Under the pieces are notes generated by a model. That model made no database searches. It had not been told where the DNA came from and was given only the letters and a program-made list of their open reading frames with translations. The position numbers were made by a program, and so were the translations under genes. This document shows positions 16,501 through 24,144 of a DNA stretch of 64,000 bases, in pieces. The DNA is taken from NCBI GenBank assembly GCA_900551445.1, contig URWA01000012.1:21287-85286 (forward strand), in the 5' to 3' direction. Source of the stretch: an uncultured Bacteroides sp. GTDB taxonomy: Bacteria; Bacteroidota; Bacteroidia; Bacteroidales; Bacteroidaceae. How positions within the stretch are numbered: position 1 is the stretch's first letter; each line of letters begins with the position of its first letter.

Positions 16501-16668
16501 TTAGGTGTAAAGAATCCGTTCACTATTACAGGATATTCCATGTTTGACCCGCAGGTACCTAACAATGGTTCAACTTTGAATCGTGGTGTAGATGGAGCCT
16601 ATTATTACTCTGGAGATACCTATTGGGCTAACCGTGAATTCTTTGCTGGTTTACAGTTGACATTTTAA
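13528..16668 (+). CDS. SusC-like TonB-dependent oligosaccharide transporter
   Basis: 1046-aa outer-membrane porin importing oligosaccharides with SusD as its lid. Seen: signal peptide MKNSFNLRLTWLF...ALSQN; carboxypeptidase-like N-terminal domain (about 27-105: VKGVVKDGTGESVIGASV, TDFEGGFTLNV); plug domain (about 110-235: DDVVVVGYGTQKKEDLTSAI, IRGTSSITGSTDPLWVVDG, DAASCAIYGVRGANGVIVVTT); and a large barrel ending in FFAGLQLTF. A TTG at 13483 would extend the frame by 15 residues, but the ATG at 13528 directly precedes a normal signal peptide and was chosen. It forms one operon with SusD 6 bp downstream. Its place in this locus indicates xylan oligosaccharides as substrate. Confidence 0.95.
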   Translation: MKNSFNLRLTWLFILFCMIPLWALSQNITVKGVVKDGTGESVIGASVLQKGTTNGTITDFEGGFTLNVPSNSVIVVSFVGYKSQEISVAGRTDLTVTLKEDTQLLDDVVVVGYGTQKKEDLTSAIATLSPKEVLKSPGGITDALQGSTAGVNVSGGKIRIRGTSSITGSTDPLWVVDGIIDASGNIPNDNEIESIQVLKDAASCAIYGVRGANGVIVVTTKKGAEGKPKVSFNAYAGFGSNTSKVDMLNPYDYAVYVNELYYNSSDANAIANGTWNKTVPTGVANPSNPLGSTDWWDEYFSNTNYQKYDLSVSGGSKYASYRIGATHADNDDKMHTEDVKVDNIYANVQGTVGRFTYGGRIFANYSRTNGFTGASLMNTLQTPSNLPVYNEDGSFFLTGNNGRDGNDLVNQIWFLRNEKLRNRSISALGSIFGEIKIFDWLKYRLTYTYSFARNNDATLVPEHDLGTANGRQSYNSQTTTKGGSGHEIIENLLTFDKTFNDVHTLSGVVGVVSEKFDGWSTGISGRSNEYADFGPESRFPDSQNITSSQYNEAYFSYLARVMYSYNSKYMITANFRADESSKFKKGNRWGYFPSFSVGWRVSEESWMKDATSSWLNNLKLRATLGWIGSANAVGRYDYQSVVVTDNRYYTFGPNQINPEGTASNASAPLIENFANPDLSWETTRDAGVGFDLDMFNNKFSLVFDYYNRKTTDMLLAVQLPKSTGNINTMYSNVGSMKNWGIELSATYREQIGDVKLTISPNFSLYRNEVTSLGDNASLAGGACSTGNVTMTVVGQPVAQFWGYKTDGLFRTDEEAANYLNSKGERLQPSAAAGDLKYVDLNGDGQITDDDKTFIGSSLPNCSFGLNITAEYKGFDFSMLWQGDFGSQIYNNWKTELMGGYAAKNQMADMNNRFRAKDVTFTTAGGETITLPANVNTDVPRAVLNDPNGNHTMASDYFIENGSYFRCNRITLGYTFDKALISKAHIESLRLYLGVKNPFTITGYSMFDPQVPNNGSTLNRGVDGAYYYSGDTYWANREFFAGLQLTF

Positions 16669-16674
16669 ATAACA

Positions 16675-18513
16675 ATGAAATATCGGAAAATTATGAAACA
16701 TCTTAAAACATATATGGGTATTTGTTTAGGCTCATTATTAATGACAATGAGTTCATGTGAGCCTGACATGGATTTTAATAATCCTTCCGCAGAAAACGAA
16801 GCTACATATTATAATACAAAAGAGCATTTGACTTATGCGGTAAATGGAGCGTATAACATTCTTCAAAGAGCTGGTGGATGGGCTCGTTGGATGCCATTCA
16901 TGCTGAATGCACGTAGTGATGAATATGTGTTTACAAGTGGAGCGGCTGCTGGTGAACCTGAAACAGCGAGATTGTCTCAGTATAACGTGAACGCAGACCT
17001 GGGTAGTGTATCAACTTGTTACCAGGACTTGTATGTATTGCAGTATGCGGCTAATTTAGCACTTGAAAAACTGGAAGCAAATCAGGATGGAGCTTTTGAT
17101 TTGAACAATGAAGATGACAAGAAGTTATATAACCGGTTAAAAGGAGAAGCCATCTTCCTGCGTGGATTGAGCCGGTTCTATCTGGTGTATTTCTGGGGAG
17201 ACGAAATTCCTGACCGTGATTATGTGACTACCGGTGAAGGGGATTATATGTTGGCTCCTGCTGAACCAGGTGTTATTTATCAGCGTATGATAAAAGACTT
17301 CCAGGATGCCTCAGAGTTGCTTACCGACTGGTCATACGAAGGTACAGAGAATGAAGGTCGTGCCACCAAAGGTTCTGCACTTGCCTTTTTGGCAAAGACA
17401 TATATGGCTCGTCCGATATTGGATGGAACAGCTAAGGCTGGAGATGCAGAATGGGCCTTGGCCAAAGACGTGTTGTGGCAGATTATTAATTCCGGTAAAT
17501 ATTCATTGGTGGATAATTATCGTGACAATGCCACAGAAGATAATGAAAACAATTCAGAATCCTTGTTTGAGGTACAATTCTGTCAGAGTGTAGAAACAGA
17601 CGGTTTTAACCCTGCAGCTAATGGTGACTTAAATGACTGGGTTGTAACCGGTCAAAATACAATCCGTGAATTGGAAATGAGTGCGCCTAACTCTACTGAG
17701 TCTGCCAGATGGTGGAATGGACAGCCTTCTTTGGCCCTGTACAATGAGTTTGAACGTGATGAGAATGACAATATTATTGATCCTCGTGCTTATCTGGGTA
17801 TGTATATTCCAGACGGTTGTAATTTCTTAGGAAAGTCTGGTAACTGGATTCCTTATGAGACTTTGTTCTCAGGCGATACATTTGATGAATGGAGAGGAAA
17901 ATGGTTTGGCTGCCGTAAGTATAGTCTTGATCAGGTGAGAAGCAAGGAACAGAGCGGTATCAATGACCGTCTTATCCGTTATTCGGATATTCTGTTGATG
18001 TATGCAGAGTGCTGTCTGGAAGCTGACAACGATGAGGCAACAGCTAAAAAATACATTCAGATGGTGCGTGATCGTGCGAATAACAATACCGAAGCGTTCA
18101 ATACGACTGAGGCTGATGCTGGTAAAGATTATTTGAAAGGTGGTACATTGCCTACTGTCGATGAACTGTTGCAGGATCATCCGGTTGTAGGTAGAGTGGT
18201 TGGAACAAATGGTAATGTCATTTGTGAAGGCATGGAATTGAATACCGTACGTCGAATTCTGAAACATGAGTATTCTGTAGAGTTGTATTGGGAAGGCTGG
18301 AGATTCTTCAACTTGATGAGATGGTACAATAATCCGAATGATCCGGATCAGAGTATCATGTTGAATAACTTGAAGAATAAAAATGCCCTTCAGGTTGAAC
18401 AGACTAACTTGACCGGTACTCAGACGTTTGATTATTCTCGTCATTTACGTGTGCCAATACCTTCAACAGAACTTTCTACCAATACGAATATGCATGGTAA
18501 TTCTGCTAACTAA
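16675..18513 (+). CDS. SusD-like surface glycan-binding lipoprotein
   Basis: 612-aa outer-leaflet lipoprotein that captures glycan and closes SusC. Signal peptide and lipobox LMTMSSC with the acylated Cys at 28 (22 if the second ATG at 16693 is used). Typical SusD features follow: TPR-like helices (AVNGAYNILQRAGGWARW; LKGEAIFLRGLSRFYLVYFWG near residue 160), the DILLMYAECCLEADND segment near 440, and the C-terminal HEYSVELYWEGWRFFNLMRW near 530. Start choice between 16675 and 16693 is uncertain; both give an exportable protein. No separate SusE-like binding protein follows. A terminator separates it from the GH43-GH8 gene. Confidence 0.94.
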   Translation: MKYRKIMKHLKTYMGICLGSLLMTMSSCEPDMDFNNPSAENEATYYNTKEHLTYAVNGAYNILQRAGGWARWMPFMLNARSDEYVFTSGAAAGEPETARLSQYNVNADLGSVSTCYQDLYVLQYAANLALEKLEANQDGAFDLNNEDDKKLYNRLKGEAIFLRGLSRFYLVYFWGDEIPDRDYVTTGEGDYMLAPAEPGVIYQRMIKDFQDASELLTDWSYEGTENEGRATKGSALAFLAKTYMARPILDGTAKAGDAEWALAKDVLWQIINSGKYSLVDNYRDNATEDNENNSESLFEVQFCQSVETDGFNPAANGDLNDWVVTGQNTIRELEMSAPNSTESARWWNGQPSLALYNEFERDENDNIIDPRAYLGMYIPDGCNFLGKSGNWIPYETLFSGDTFDEWRGKWFGCRKYSLDQVRSKEQSGINDRLIRYSDILLMYAECCLEADNDEATAKKYIQMVRDRANNNTEAFNTTEADAGKDYLKGGTLPTVDELLQDHPVVGRVVGTNGNVICEGMELNTVRRILKHEYSVELYWEGWRFFNLMRWYNNPNDPDQSIMLNNLKNKNALQVEQTNLTGTQTFDYSRHLRVPIPSTELSTNTNMHGNSAN

Positions 18514-18533
18514 TTTCATTTTTTGTTGAATAT

Positions 18534-18570
18534 AAAAAGCTGCTCCATGTAGTTTGGGGCAGCTTTTTTT
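18534..18570 (+). terminator. terminator/attenuator after susD
   Basis: AAAAAGCTGCTCC pairs with GGGGCAGCTTTTT (one G-T pair) around a nine-base loop and runs into T7. No proposed HTCS operator precedes the next gene, so some readthrough is probably needed to express it. Confidence 0.85.
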
Positions 18571-18600
18571 ATCTTTTTGTTATATCTAATACTGATATTT

Positions 18601-21102
18601 ATGAGGCATCTATATTTCTGTGTACTTGTTTTGTTTGCGTCTGCATTGGCAGCCTACTCGCAAAATCCGATTATTAATCATTCATTCTCAGCCGATCCGA
18701 CTGCGCGGGTTTTTGACGGGAAAATATATTTGTATCCGTCACATGATATAGAAAGTCCGGTAGCCCGTCTTAAAGATTGGTTTTGTATGGAAGACTATCA
18801 TGTATATTCGTCAGAAGATTTAGTAAACTGGATGGACCATGGGGTGATTCTATCGCAGAATAATGTGCCTTGGGTGGAACGTGAATCTTATTCCATGTGG
18901 GCACCTGATTGTGTATTTAAAGGAGGAAAGTATTATTTTTATTTTCCGGCTAAGGCGAAAAATGCAAAAGGATTTTCTGTGGGAGTGGCAGTAGCCGATA
19001 ATCCGTCGGGACCATTTATGCCTGATTGGAAGCCGATAAGTGGAATTCAAGGTATCGATCCTTGTGTGATGGTGGATAAGGATGGAAGTGCCTATATTTA
19101 TTGGGCTGGAAATGGGTTGCGTATGGCAAAACTGAAAGATAATATGCGGGAGTTGGCTTCCGAACCGGTCTTGATAGAAGGCCTTCCAGAGGGCTTTAAG
19201 GAAGGACCATTTGTTTTTGAAAGAAATGGCAAGTACTATCTGACTTTCCCGTGGGTAAAGGATAAGACGGAAACTTTGGCCTATGCAATGGGAGATTCAC
19301 CTATGGGGCCGTTTGATTTCAAAGGAGTCATGATGGATGAATCTCCTACAGGATGCTGGACCAATCATCATTCTGTGGTGGAATACAAAGGCCAGTGGTA
19401 CCTTTTTTATCATCATAACGATTTCTCGCCGGAAGCAGACAAACGCCGTTCGGTCCGGATTGATACTTTGTGCTTTAATGCAGATGGGACCATCCGGAAG
19501 GTGAAGCCTACACTGAGAGGAGTAGGCGTGACAAATGCACGTATAAAAATACAGATAGACCGGTACAGTGAAGCCAGTAAGAAAGGAGTGGGGATTTCAT
19601 TTGTGGATGAAAAGAATAAATTTGAAGGATGGAAATGTGAACTGGCAAAAGTGAAATCTTGGGTCCGTTATAATCAGGTGGATTTCGGACCCCAGCCAGT
19701 ACAGGAAGTGAAGATGCGGGTAAAGTCTCTCCATGGCGGAACATTGAAAGTGGAGGTCGCAGATAAGAAAGTGGCGCAAATCAAAGTTCCGGTATGTAAG
19801 GATTGGTGTATCATAAGGGAATCTGTGCATGATGTACAAAAGGGAATACAGGACGTACGGCTTGTGCTCCAGCAGGGAGGGGCCGTGGAGATTGATTGGT
19901 TAGGCTTTGATGCGGTGCCATGGTCTGCCGGAGCCTTTGAGACTCATCAATATCGGAATTTCTTTGCGGAGATGGGATATTCTCAGGCTGAAATAGATGC
20001 AAAACTGAACGAGGTTTTCAATGAGGTATTTTATGGGGAAAACAAGGTCTATTTTGAGGTAGGCGATTCTATGGCGTATATTAGTGATATTAAAAATCAT
20101 GATGTGCGTACGGAAGGGATGTCCTATGGTATGATGATAGCTGTCCAGTTTGACCGGAAAGACATATTTGACCGTTTGTGGCGTTGGTGTAAAAAATATA
20201 TGCAGCATCAGGATGGAAGGTTGAAAGGTTATTTTGCATGGAGTTGTCAGACGGATGGAACTCGTAACTCAGAGGGACCGGCATCCGACGGGGAGTTATA
20301 TTATGTGACATCCTTGATCTTTGCTTCTAACAGATGGGGAAACAGTTCGGGTATCAATTATCTGGCGGAAGCACAGAATATCTTGGATTGTTCCATGCAA
20401 AAGACCGGAATGGACGCAGTGACTCCTTTTATCAATGTGGAGCAAAAGCTGATTACTTTTACTCCTACAGGTTTTGGAGCGAGATTTACAGACCCGTCTT
20501 ATCATTTGCCAGCCTTTTATGAAGTGTGGGCCAGATGGGCTAATGACGGTAGAAGTCGCTTTTGGAGAGAATGTGCCCAGAAAAGCCGTGAGTATTTGCA
20601 TAAAAGCATTCATCCGGTGACAGGATTGAATCCTGATTATAATAACTATGACGGTTCTTTGCTTAATTCAGGCGGGATCATTGGGGATGAGTTTCGTTTT
20701 GATTCATGGCGTGTACCTATGAACATTGCCCTGGATTATTCATGGGCATGTGTCGACAAAGAATGGCAGCAGGAATATGGTAATAAAATACAGAACTTTC
20801 TGTATAGTCAGGGACTTTATGATTTTAAAGATCAGTATAATGTAGATGGAAGCCCGGTGAAAGAGGTCTTGCAGGCTGGTGAATATAAACAGCTTCGTCA
20901 TTCTTTAGGACTTGTGGCTACTTCTGCAGCTGTATCATTGGTGTGTACAGACGTAAAATGTTATGAATTTGTGAAGCAACTATGGGAGGCAAAGCATGAG
21001 CCTTATGAAGATGGTTACTTGGATAAATATTATGATGGTTTGTTGCGCTTGTTTGCTTTTATGCATTTGAGCGGGCGTTACCGGATAATCTTTCCACAGT
21101 GA
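18601..21102 (+). CDS. bimodular GH43 - GH8 xylanolytic enzyme
   Basis: 833-aa secreted fusion (signal peptide 1-21, AAYSQ). Module 1 (about 22-310) is a GH43 five-bladed propeller; its catalytic base region is FSADPTARVFDGK, with KEGPFVFERNGKYYL for the acid. A beta-sandwich linker of CBM6 type follows (about 320-445). Module 2 (about 450-833) is GH8 like reducing-end xylose-releasing exo-oligoxylanases: acid Glu505 in TEGMSYGMM, SDGELYYV (about 562), and candidate base Asp701 in FRFDSWRVPMN. It should remove arabinose or xylose side groups and trim xylo-oligosaccharides in one polypeptide. The TTG at 18577 was rejected in favour of the ATG at 18601, next to the signal peptide. The activities are inferred. 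Confidence 0.88.
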   Translation: MRHLYFCVLVLFASALAAYSQNPIINHSFSADPTARVFDGKIYLYPSHDIESPVARLKDWFCMEDYHVYSSEDLVNWMDHGVILSQNNVPWVERESYSMWAPDCVFKGGKYYFYFPAKAKNAKGFSVGVAVADNPSGPFMPDWKPISGIQGIDPCVMVDKDGSAYIYWAGNGLRMAKLKDNMRELASEPVLIEGLPEGFKEGPFVFERNGKYYLTFPWVKDKTETLAYAMGDSPMGPFDFKGVMMDESPTGCWTNHHSVVEYKGQWYLFYHHNDFSPEADKRRSVRIDTLCFNADGTIRKVKPTLRGVGVTNARIKIQIDRYSEASKKGVGISFVDEKNKFEGWKCELAKVKSWVRYNQVDFGPQPVQEVKMRVKSLHGGTLKVEVADKKVAQIKVPVCKDWCIIRESVHDVQKGIQDVRLVLQQGGAVEIDWLGFDAVPWSAGAFETHQYRNFFAEMGYSQAEIDAKLNEVFNEVFYGENKVYFEVGDSMAYISDIKNHDVRTEGMSYGMMIAVQFDRKDIFDRLWRWCKKYMQHQDGRLKGYFAWSCQTDGTRNSEGPASDGELYYVTSLIFASNRWGNSSGINYLAEAQNILDCSMQKTGMDAVTPFINVEQKLITFTPTGFGARFTDPSYHLPAFYEVWARWANDGRSRFWRECAQKSREYLHKSIHPVTGLNPDYNNYDGSLLNSGGIIGDEFRFDSWRVPMNIALDYSWACVDKEWQQEYGNKIQNFLYSQGLYDFKDQYNVDGSPVKEVLQAGEYKQLRHSLGLVATSAAVSLVCTDVKCYEFVKQLWEAKHEPYEDGYLDKYYDGLLRLFAFMHLSGRYRIIFPQ

Positions 21103-21126
21103 TTGAGCCGTGTTTTCTATTTGATT

Positions 21127-21175
21127 AAAAAAATCAGCCCACCAACCTTTGTCGGTCAGTGGGCTGATTTTTTTT
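21127..21175. terminator. bidirectional terminator
   Basis: AAAATCAGCCCAC / GTGGGCTGATTTT with A and T runs on both sides, between convergent genes ending at 21102 (plus) and 21202 (minus). It can serve both. Confidence 0.9.
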
Positions 21176-21201
21176 GATTGGAAAAGTAAAATGAATACAT
21201 A

Positions 21202-22914
21202 TTACAGCGCTTCCGCATCATTGGATGTGGTGGCATATAATCCGATCATGGCACCCGTAAATCCTCCGGCTACGTTGGTCGAGAGAATGTCTCCGGAAAC
21301 GGTTCCTCCTACGGTCTGATAGTGGTCGTCTTTTACGGAATAGCTGAATGTATAGTTGTCGCCTTCAGCATTTACCCGCAGGTTGACAGGAGTATCCTTT
21401 TCAATCTTTTCACTGGCAAGCGTGGAAGAGTTTCCGTTCTCAGTCCGTTGCAGGACGAGGTAGTTTTCTTCTCCTTTCTTGGTCAGTCCGAATACGTAGT
21501 TGAACTTTTCACTTTGGTAGCAGGTGATTCCGGCAAGGTCTTTTTCTGTGCGAGGAACATATTTCAGGGTCGTGGTGACGGTGAAATTGATGTGCTGTTG
21601 ACGATAGAAAAGAGTGGAAGTGGGAGTAATAGCCTTGATATTGGTTTCATAAGGCGTTATTTTCAATCCGTCTTCTGTGGTAGAAATGAATTCTTCTTTG
21701 GCTCCTCTGACTCCTACCCAGCGATAATCCAGCGGGCTTTGCGTAAAGGTTTCTGTATAAGTGAAGTTTCCGTTAGGGAAGTAACCGTTCTTTCCTGTTT
21801 CATTCTTCACGCCTTGTGGCATGGTCAGTTTGGGCTGGATAGGTTCCAGGCCGCCTTTAAATACGGGGAAAGTACCACTCCAGTCAACAGGCAGCATGAA
21901 GGTTTCTCGTCCGGTATTTACTCGGTTGGCTTCATTGGGACGGATGGCAAGGAATACGCCATAGTATTGTCCATTAGGACCTTCTACTAAGTCGGCATGA
22001 CCGGCCCAGTCTACTTTGAATGGGCGTTCTGCCGGAAGATGTCTTTGTGAAAGGATCGGATTTTCCGGTGCAGGTTTGAACGGACCTTTCGGACTGTCGC
22101 CGATGAAAATGACTTCACTGTGCCAGCCGCCTGTACCTCCTTCTGCACACATGAGGTAGTATTTTCCGTCTTTTTTATAGAGATGAGGAGCTTCTATCCA
22201 GATAGGTTTCTTTGACAAATCTACTCCTCCGTTGACTACAACCTTATCTGTTCCAGGGATTATCTGGTCTTTTTCCAGGTCATATTCCCACACTTTGATG
22301 ACTCTGTGTCCTTCGTATAACGGCTTTTCGGGAGCATCGTTATGTGTGACATAGGCTTTACCGTTGTCATCGAAGAATATATCCGGATCGATACCTTCGA
22401 AATTCAGTTTGATTGGGTCACTCCATCCTTTCATGGGGTCTTTGGTCTTTACCACCATGTTTCCCATTCCTCCCGAGAACTGGGTGGTAATCATATAGAA
22501 GGTGTCATTGTACGGATTGTATCGTATGGTCGGTGCATATATGCCGGCACTGATACCGGAGTCTTCCACTTTGAGTTGTGAGGGACGGTCGAGCACATGA
22601 CCTATCTGTTTCCAGTTTACCAAGTCGGTAGAGTGGAAAATGGGCACTCCAGGGTTGATGGCAAAAGAAGAGCATACCAAGTAGTAATCGGTACCTTTTT
22701 TGCAGATACTGGGGTCAGGGTAGCAGCCCTGCAGTATCGGATTGTAGAACTCGCCTTCATTGAGCGGATTTTTTTCGTATACCGCATCTTTTCCTGTATA
22801 GGTGAACTGACCGAAAACCGGTACTCCTGGCTCAGGCATGGTTACCTTGTTGCTACAGGAAGCAGCCAAGAGACTTAATGTTCCTAATGTAAGTAGTTTA
22901 AATTGATTTTTCAT
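21202..22914 (-). CDS. GH43 beta-xylosidase/alpha-L-arabinofuranosidase lipoprotein
   Basis: 570-aa lipoprotein (lipobox LLAASC, Cys20) acting on terminal xylose or arabinose. The N-terminal propeller (about 50-370) shows the base motif GCYPDPSICKKG (near 65), the pKa-modulating Asp in FEGIDPDIFFDDNGKAYV (near 175) and the acid region WIEAPHLYKKDGKYYL (near 240). A C-terminal beta-sandwich domain (about 385-570) is typical of two-domain GH43 xylosidases. It is the only minus-strand enzyme gene in the locus, transcribed away from the CE1 operon. Its own promoter carries the same 66-bp regulatory module as the other xylan promoters. The exact GH43 subfamily is not assigned. Confidence 0.9.
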   Translation of the reverse strand: MKNQFKLLTLGTLSLLAASCSNKVTMPEPGVPVFGQFTYTGKDAVYEKNPLNEGEFYNPILQGCYPDPSICKKGTDYYLVCSSFAINPGVPIFHSTDLVNWKQIGHVLDRPSQLKVEDSGISAGIYAPTIRYNPYNDTFYMITTQFSGGMGNMVVKTKDPMKGWSDPIKLNFEGIDPDIFFDDNGKAYVTHNDAPEKPLYEGHRVIKVWEYDLEKDQIIPGTDKVVVNGGVDLSKKPIWIEAPHLYKKDGKYYLMCAEGGTGGWHSEVIFIGDSPKGPFKPAPENPILSQRHLPAERPFKVDWAGHADLVEGPNGQYYGVFLAIRPNEANRVNTGRETFMLPVDWSGTFPVFKGGLEPIQPKLTMPQGVKNETGKNGYFPNGNFTYTETFTQSPLDYRWVGVRGAKEEFISTTEDGLKITPYETNIKAITPTSTLFYRQQHINFTVTTTLKYVPRTEKDLAGITCYQSEKFNYVFGLTKKGEENYLVLQRTENGNSSTLASEKIEKDTPVNLRVNAEGDNYTFSYSVKDDHYQTVGGTVSGDILSTNVAGGFTGAMIGLYATTSNDAEAL

Positions 22915-22976
22915 GATAATAACTTTGTAAAAATTGAATGATTGTGTAGTTAAATGAAGTGTAATCTTTCTGAATA

Positions 22977-23042
22977 CAAATGTATGCTTTTTGCAGGGGA
23001 AGAGTGTGACGGTATGTTGCAGATTTCTTATTGTATGTTACG
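22977..23042 (-). promoter_or_regulatory. promoter of the minus-strand GH43 gene with proposed HTCS operator
   Basis: On the minus strand, CGTAACA (23042-23036) and TGCAACA (23021-23015) are direct repeats 21 nt apart. The -7 box TACATTTG (22984-22977) begins 52 nt after the first half-site ends and 31 nt after the second. No -33 consensus is seen. This module and the divergent one at 23168 fill the 334-bp gap 22915-23248. Confidence 0.75.
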
Positions 23043-23167
23043 ATGTGGTGTTTTTTGTGTAATTTGAATGTGATTCCTATAAAATATTGTCATTCAATGG
23101 TGTATCGAAAAAAATGTAATGTGAGCATAGGTAATATGTACGCTTTGTAAATACAATATGTAGGGTG

Positions 23168-23233
23168 TGTAACATAGACAAAAGGACTGGTAACGTAAAT
23201 TCTTGTAATTTATCTATATGTGAGTTATTTTTG
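23168..23233 (+). promoter_or_regulatory. promoter of the CE1-to-CE6 enzyme operon with proposed HTCS operator
   Basis: TGTAACA (23168-23174) and GGTAACG (23189-23195) are 21 nt apart. The -7 box TATTTTTG (23226-23233) starts 52 nt after the first half-site ends and 31 nt after the second. A possible -33 element CTTG lies 20 nt before the -7 box. The leader before the ATG at 23249 would be very short. Confidence 0.75.
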
Positions 23234-23248
23234 TGTAGATTAAATTTT

Positions 23249-24124
23249 ATGTCTATGGATAAACATTCTTTTATCGTTTTTTTATTGGCTTTAGCCTTGA
23301 TTCCTGTCTCTTTGTTTTCGCGTAGCAGGGTAGTAAATGATACGATTTTCAGTAAAAAGTTGAATACAGAAAGGGTATGCTCCATTTATCTTCCTCCTTC
23401 TTATGGGGAAATACCTGGTAAGAAATATCCGGTACTTTATCTGTTTCATGGCATGTCGCAGACCAATCAGGATTGGGTATGGCGCGGACATGTACAGGAA
23501 GTGGCCGACCGTTTGATTTATGCACAGGAGGCCAGTGAGATGATTATTGTCATGCCCAATGCGGGAGGGGATATCTATAAAGAAGTATGGAATGGCTTTT
23601 TCAACATGCCGGGATGGCTTTATGAGGATTTCTTTTTTGAAGAATTCTTGCCTTATGTGGAAAGTAAATACAATATCATCGGGAATAAGGAAAATCGTGC
23701 GGTAGCCGGGTTGTCTATGGGAGGCGGCGGAGCTACTGGTTATGGCTTGTGGCATGCAGATAAGTTTGCCTCTGTCTATGCCATGAGTGCACTGATGTCT
23801 ATTCCGGAAGAAGGAGCAGCTCGCTTTGAGAATCCCGACAGCAAGCTGGCCATTTTGACACGGGCTGTGATAGACCGCAGCTGTATTAAGCGTGTGTCTG
23901 AAGCGGATGCAAATACAATTCAGGCATTGAAGTCGGTGAGATGGTTTGTCGATTGTGGAGATGATGATTTCCTGCTCAACCGGAACATTGAGTTCTTTCA
24001 GGCGATGCGCAAGGCAGGCATTTCCTGTCAGTTCAGGGTAAGAGACGGTGGACATGATTGGGAATATTGGCATTCTGCTTTGTATATGTGTCTGCCGTTT
24101 GTGTCAAGGACCTTCGATAAATAA
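23249..24124 (+). CDS. CE1-like acyl (feruloyl/acetyl) xylan esterase
   Basis: 291-aa secreted alpha/beta hydrolase of the esterase D/CE1 type that removes acetyl or feruloyl groups from xylan. Seen: signal peptide (about 1-24), the oxyanion-forming YPVLYLFHGMSQTNQDW (about 60-76), the nucleophile elbow GLSMGG with Ser156, an acid candidate in WFVDCGDDDFLL (about 233) and the catalytic His in GGHDWEYW (about 272). The 84 bases upstream of ATG 23249 are in frame but contain the promoter, so the longer reading is rejected; ATG 23255 is an alternative. First gene of a ten-gene operon reaching to 40793. Substrate preference cannot be told from sequence. Confidence 0.86.
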   Translation: MSMDKHSFIVFLLALALIPVSLFSRSRVVNDTIFSKKLNTERVCSIYLPPSYGEIPGKKYPVLYLFHGMSQTNQDWVWRGHVQEVADRLIYAQEASEMIIVMPNAGGDIYKEVWNGFFNMPGWLYEDFFFEEFLPYVESKYNIIGNKENRAVAGLSMGGGGATGYGLWHADKFASVYAMSALMSIPEEGAARFENPDSKLAILTRAVIDRSCIKRVSEADANTIQALKSVRWFVDCGDDDFLLNRNIEFFQAMRKAGISCQFRVRDGGHDWEYWHSALYMCLPFVSRTFDK

Positions 24125-24144
24125 CGGGTTAAGAATAGGCATCT

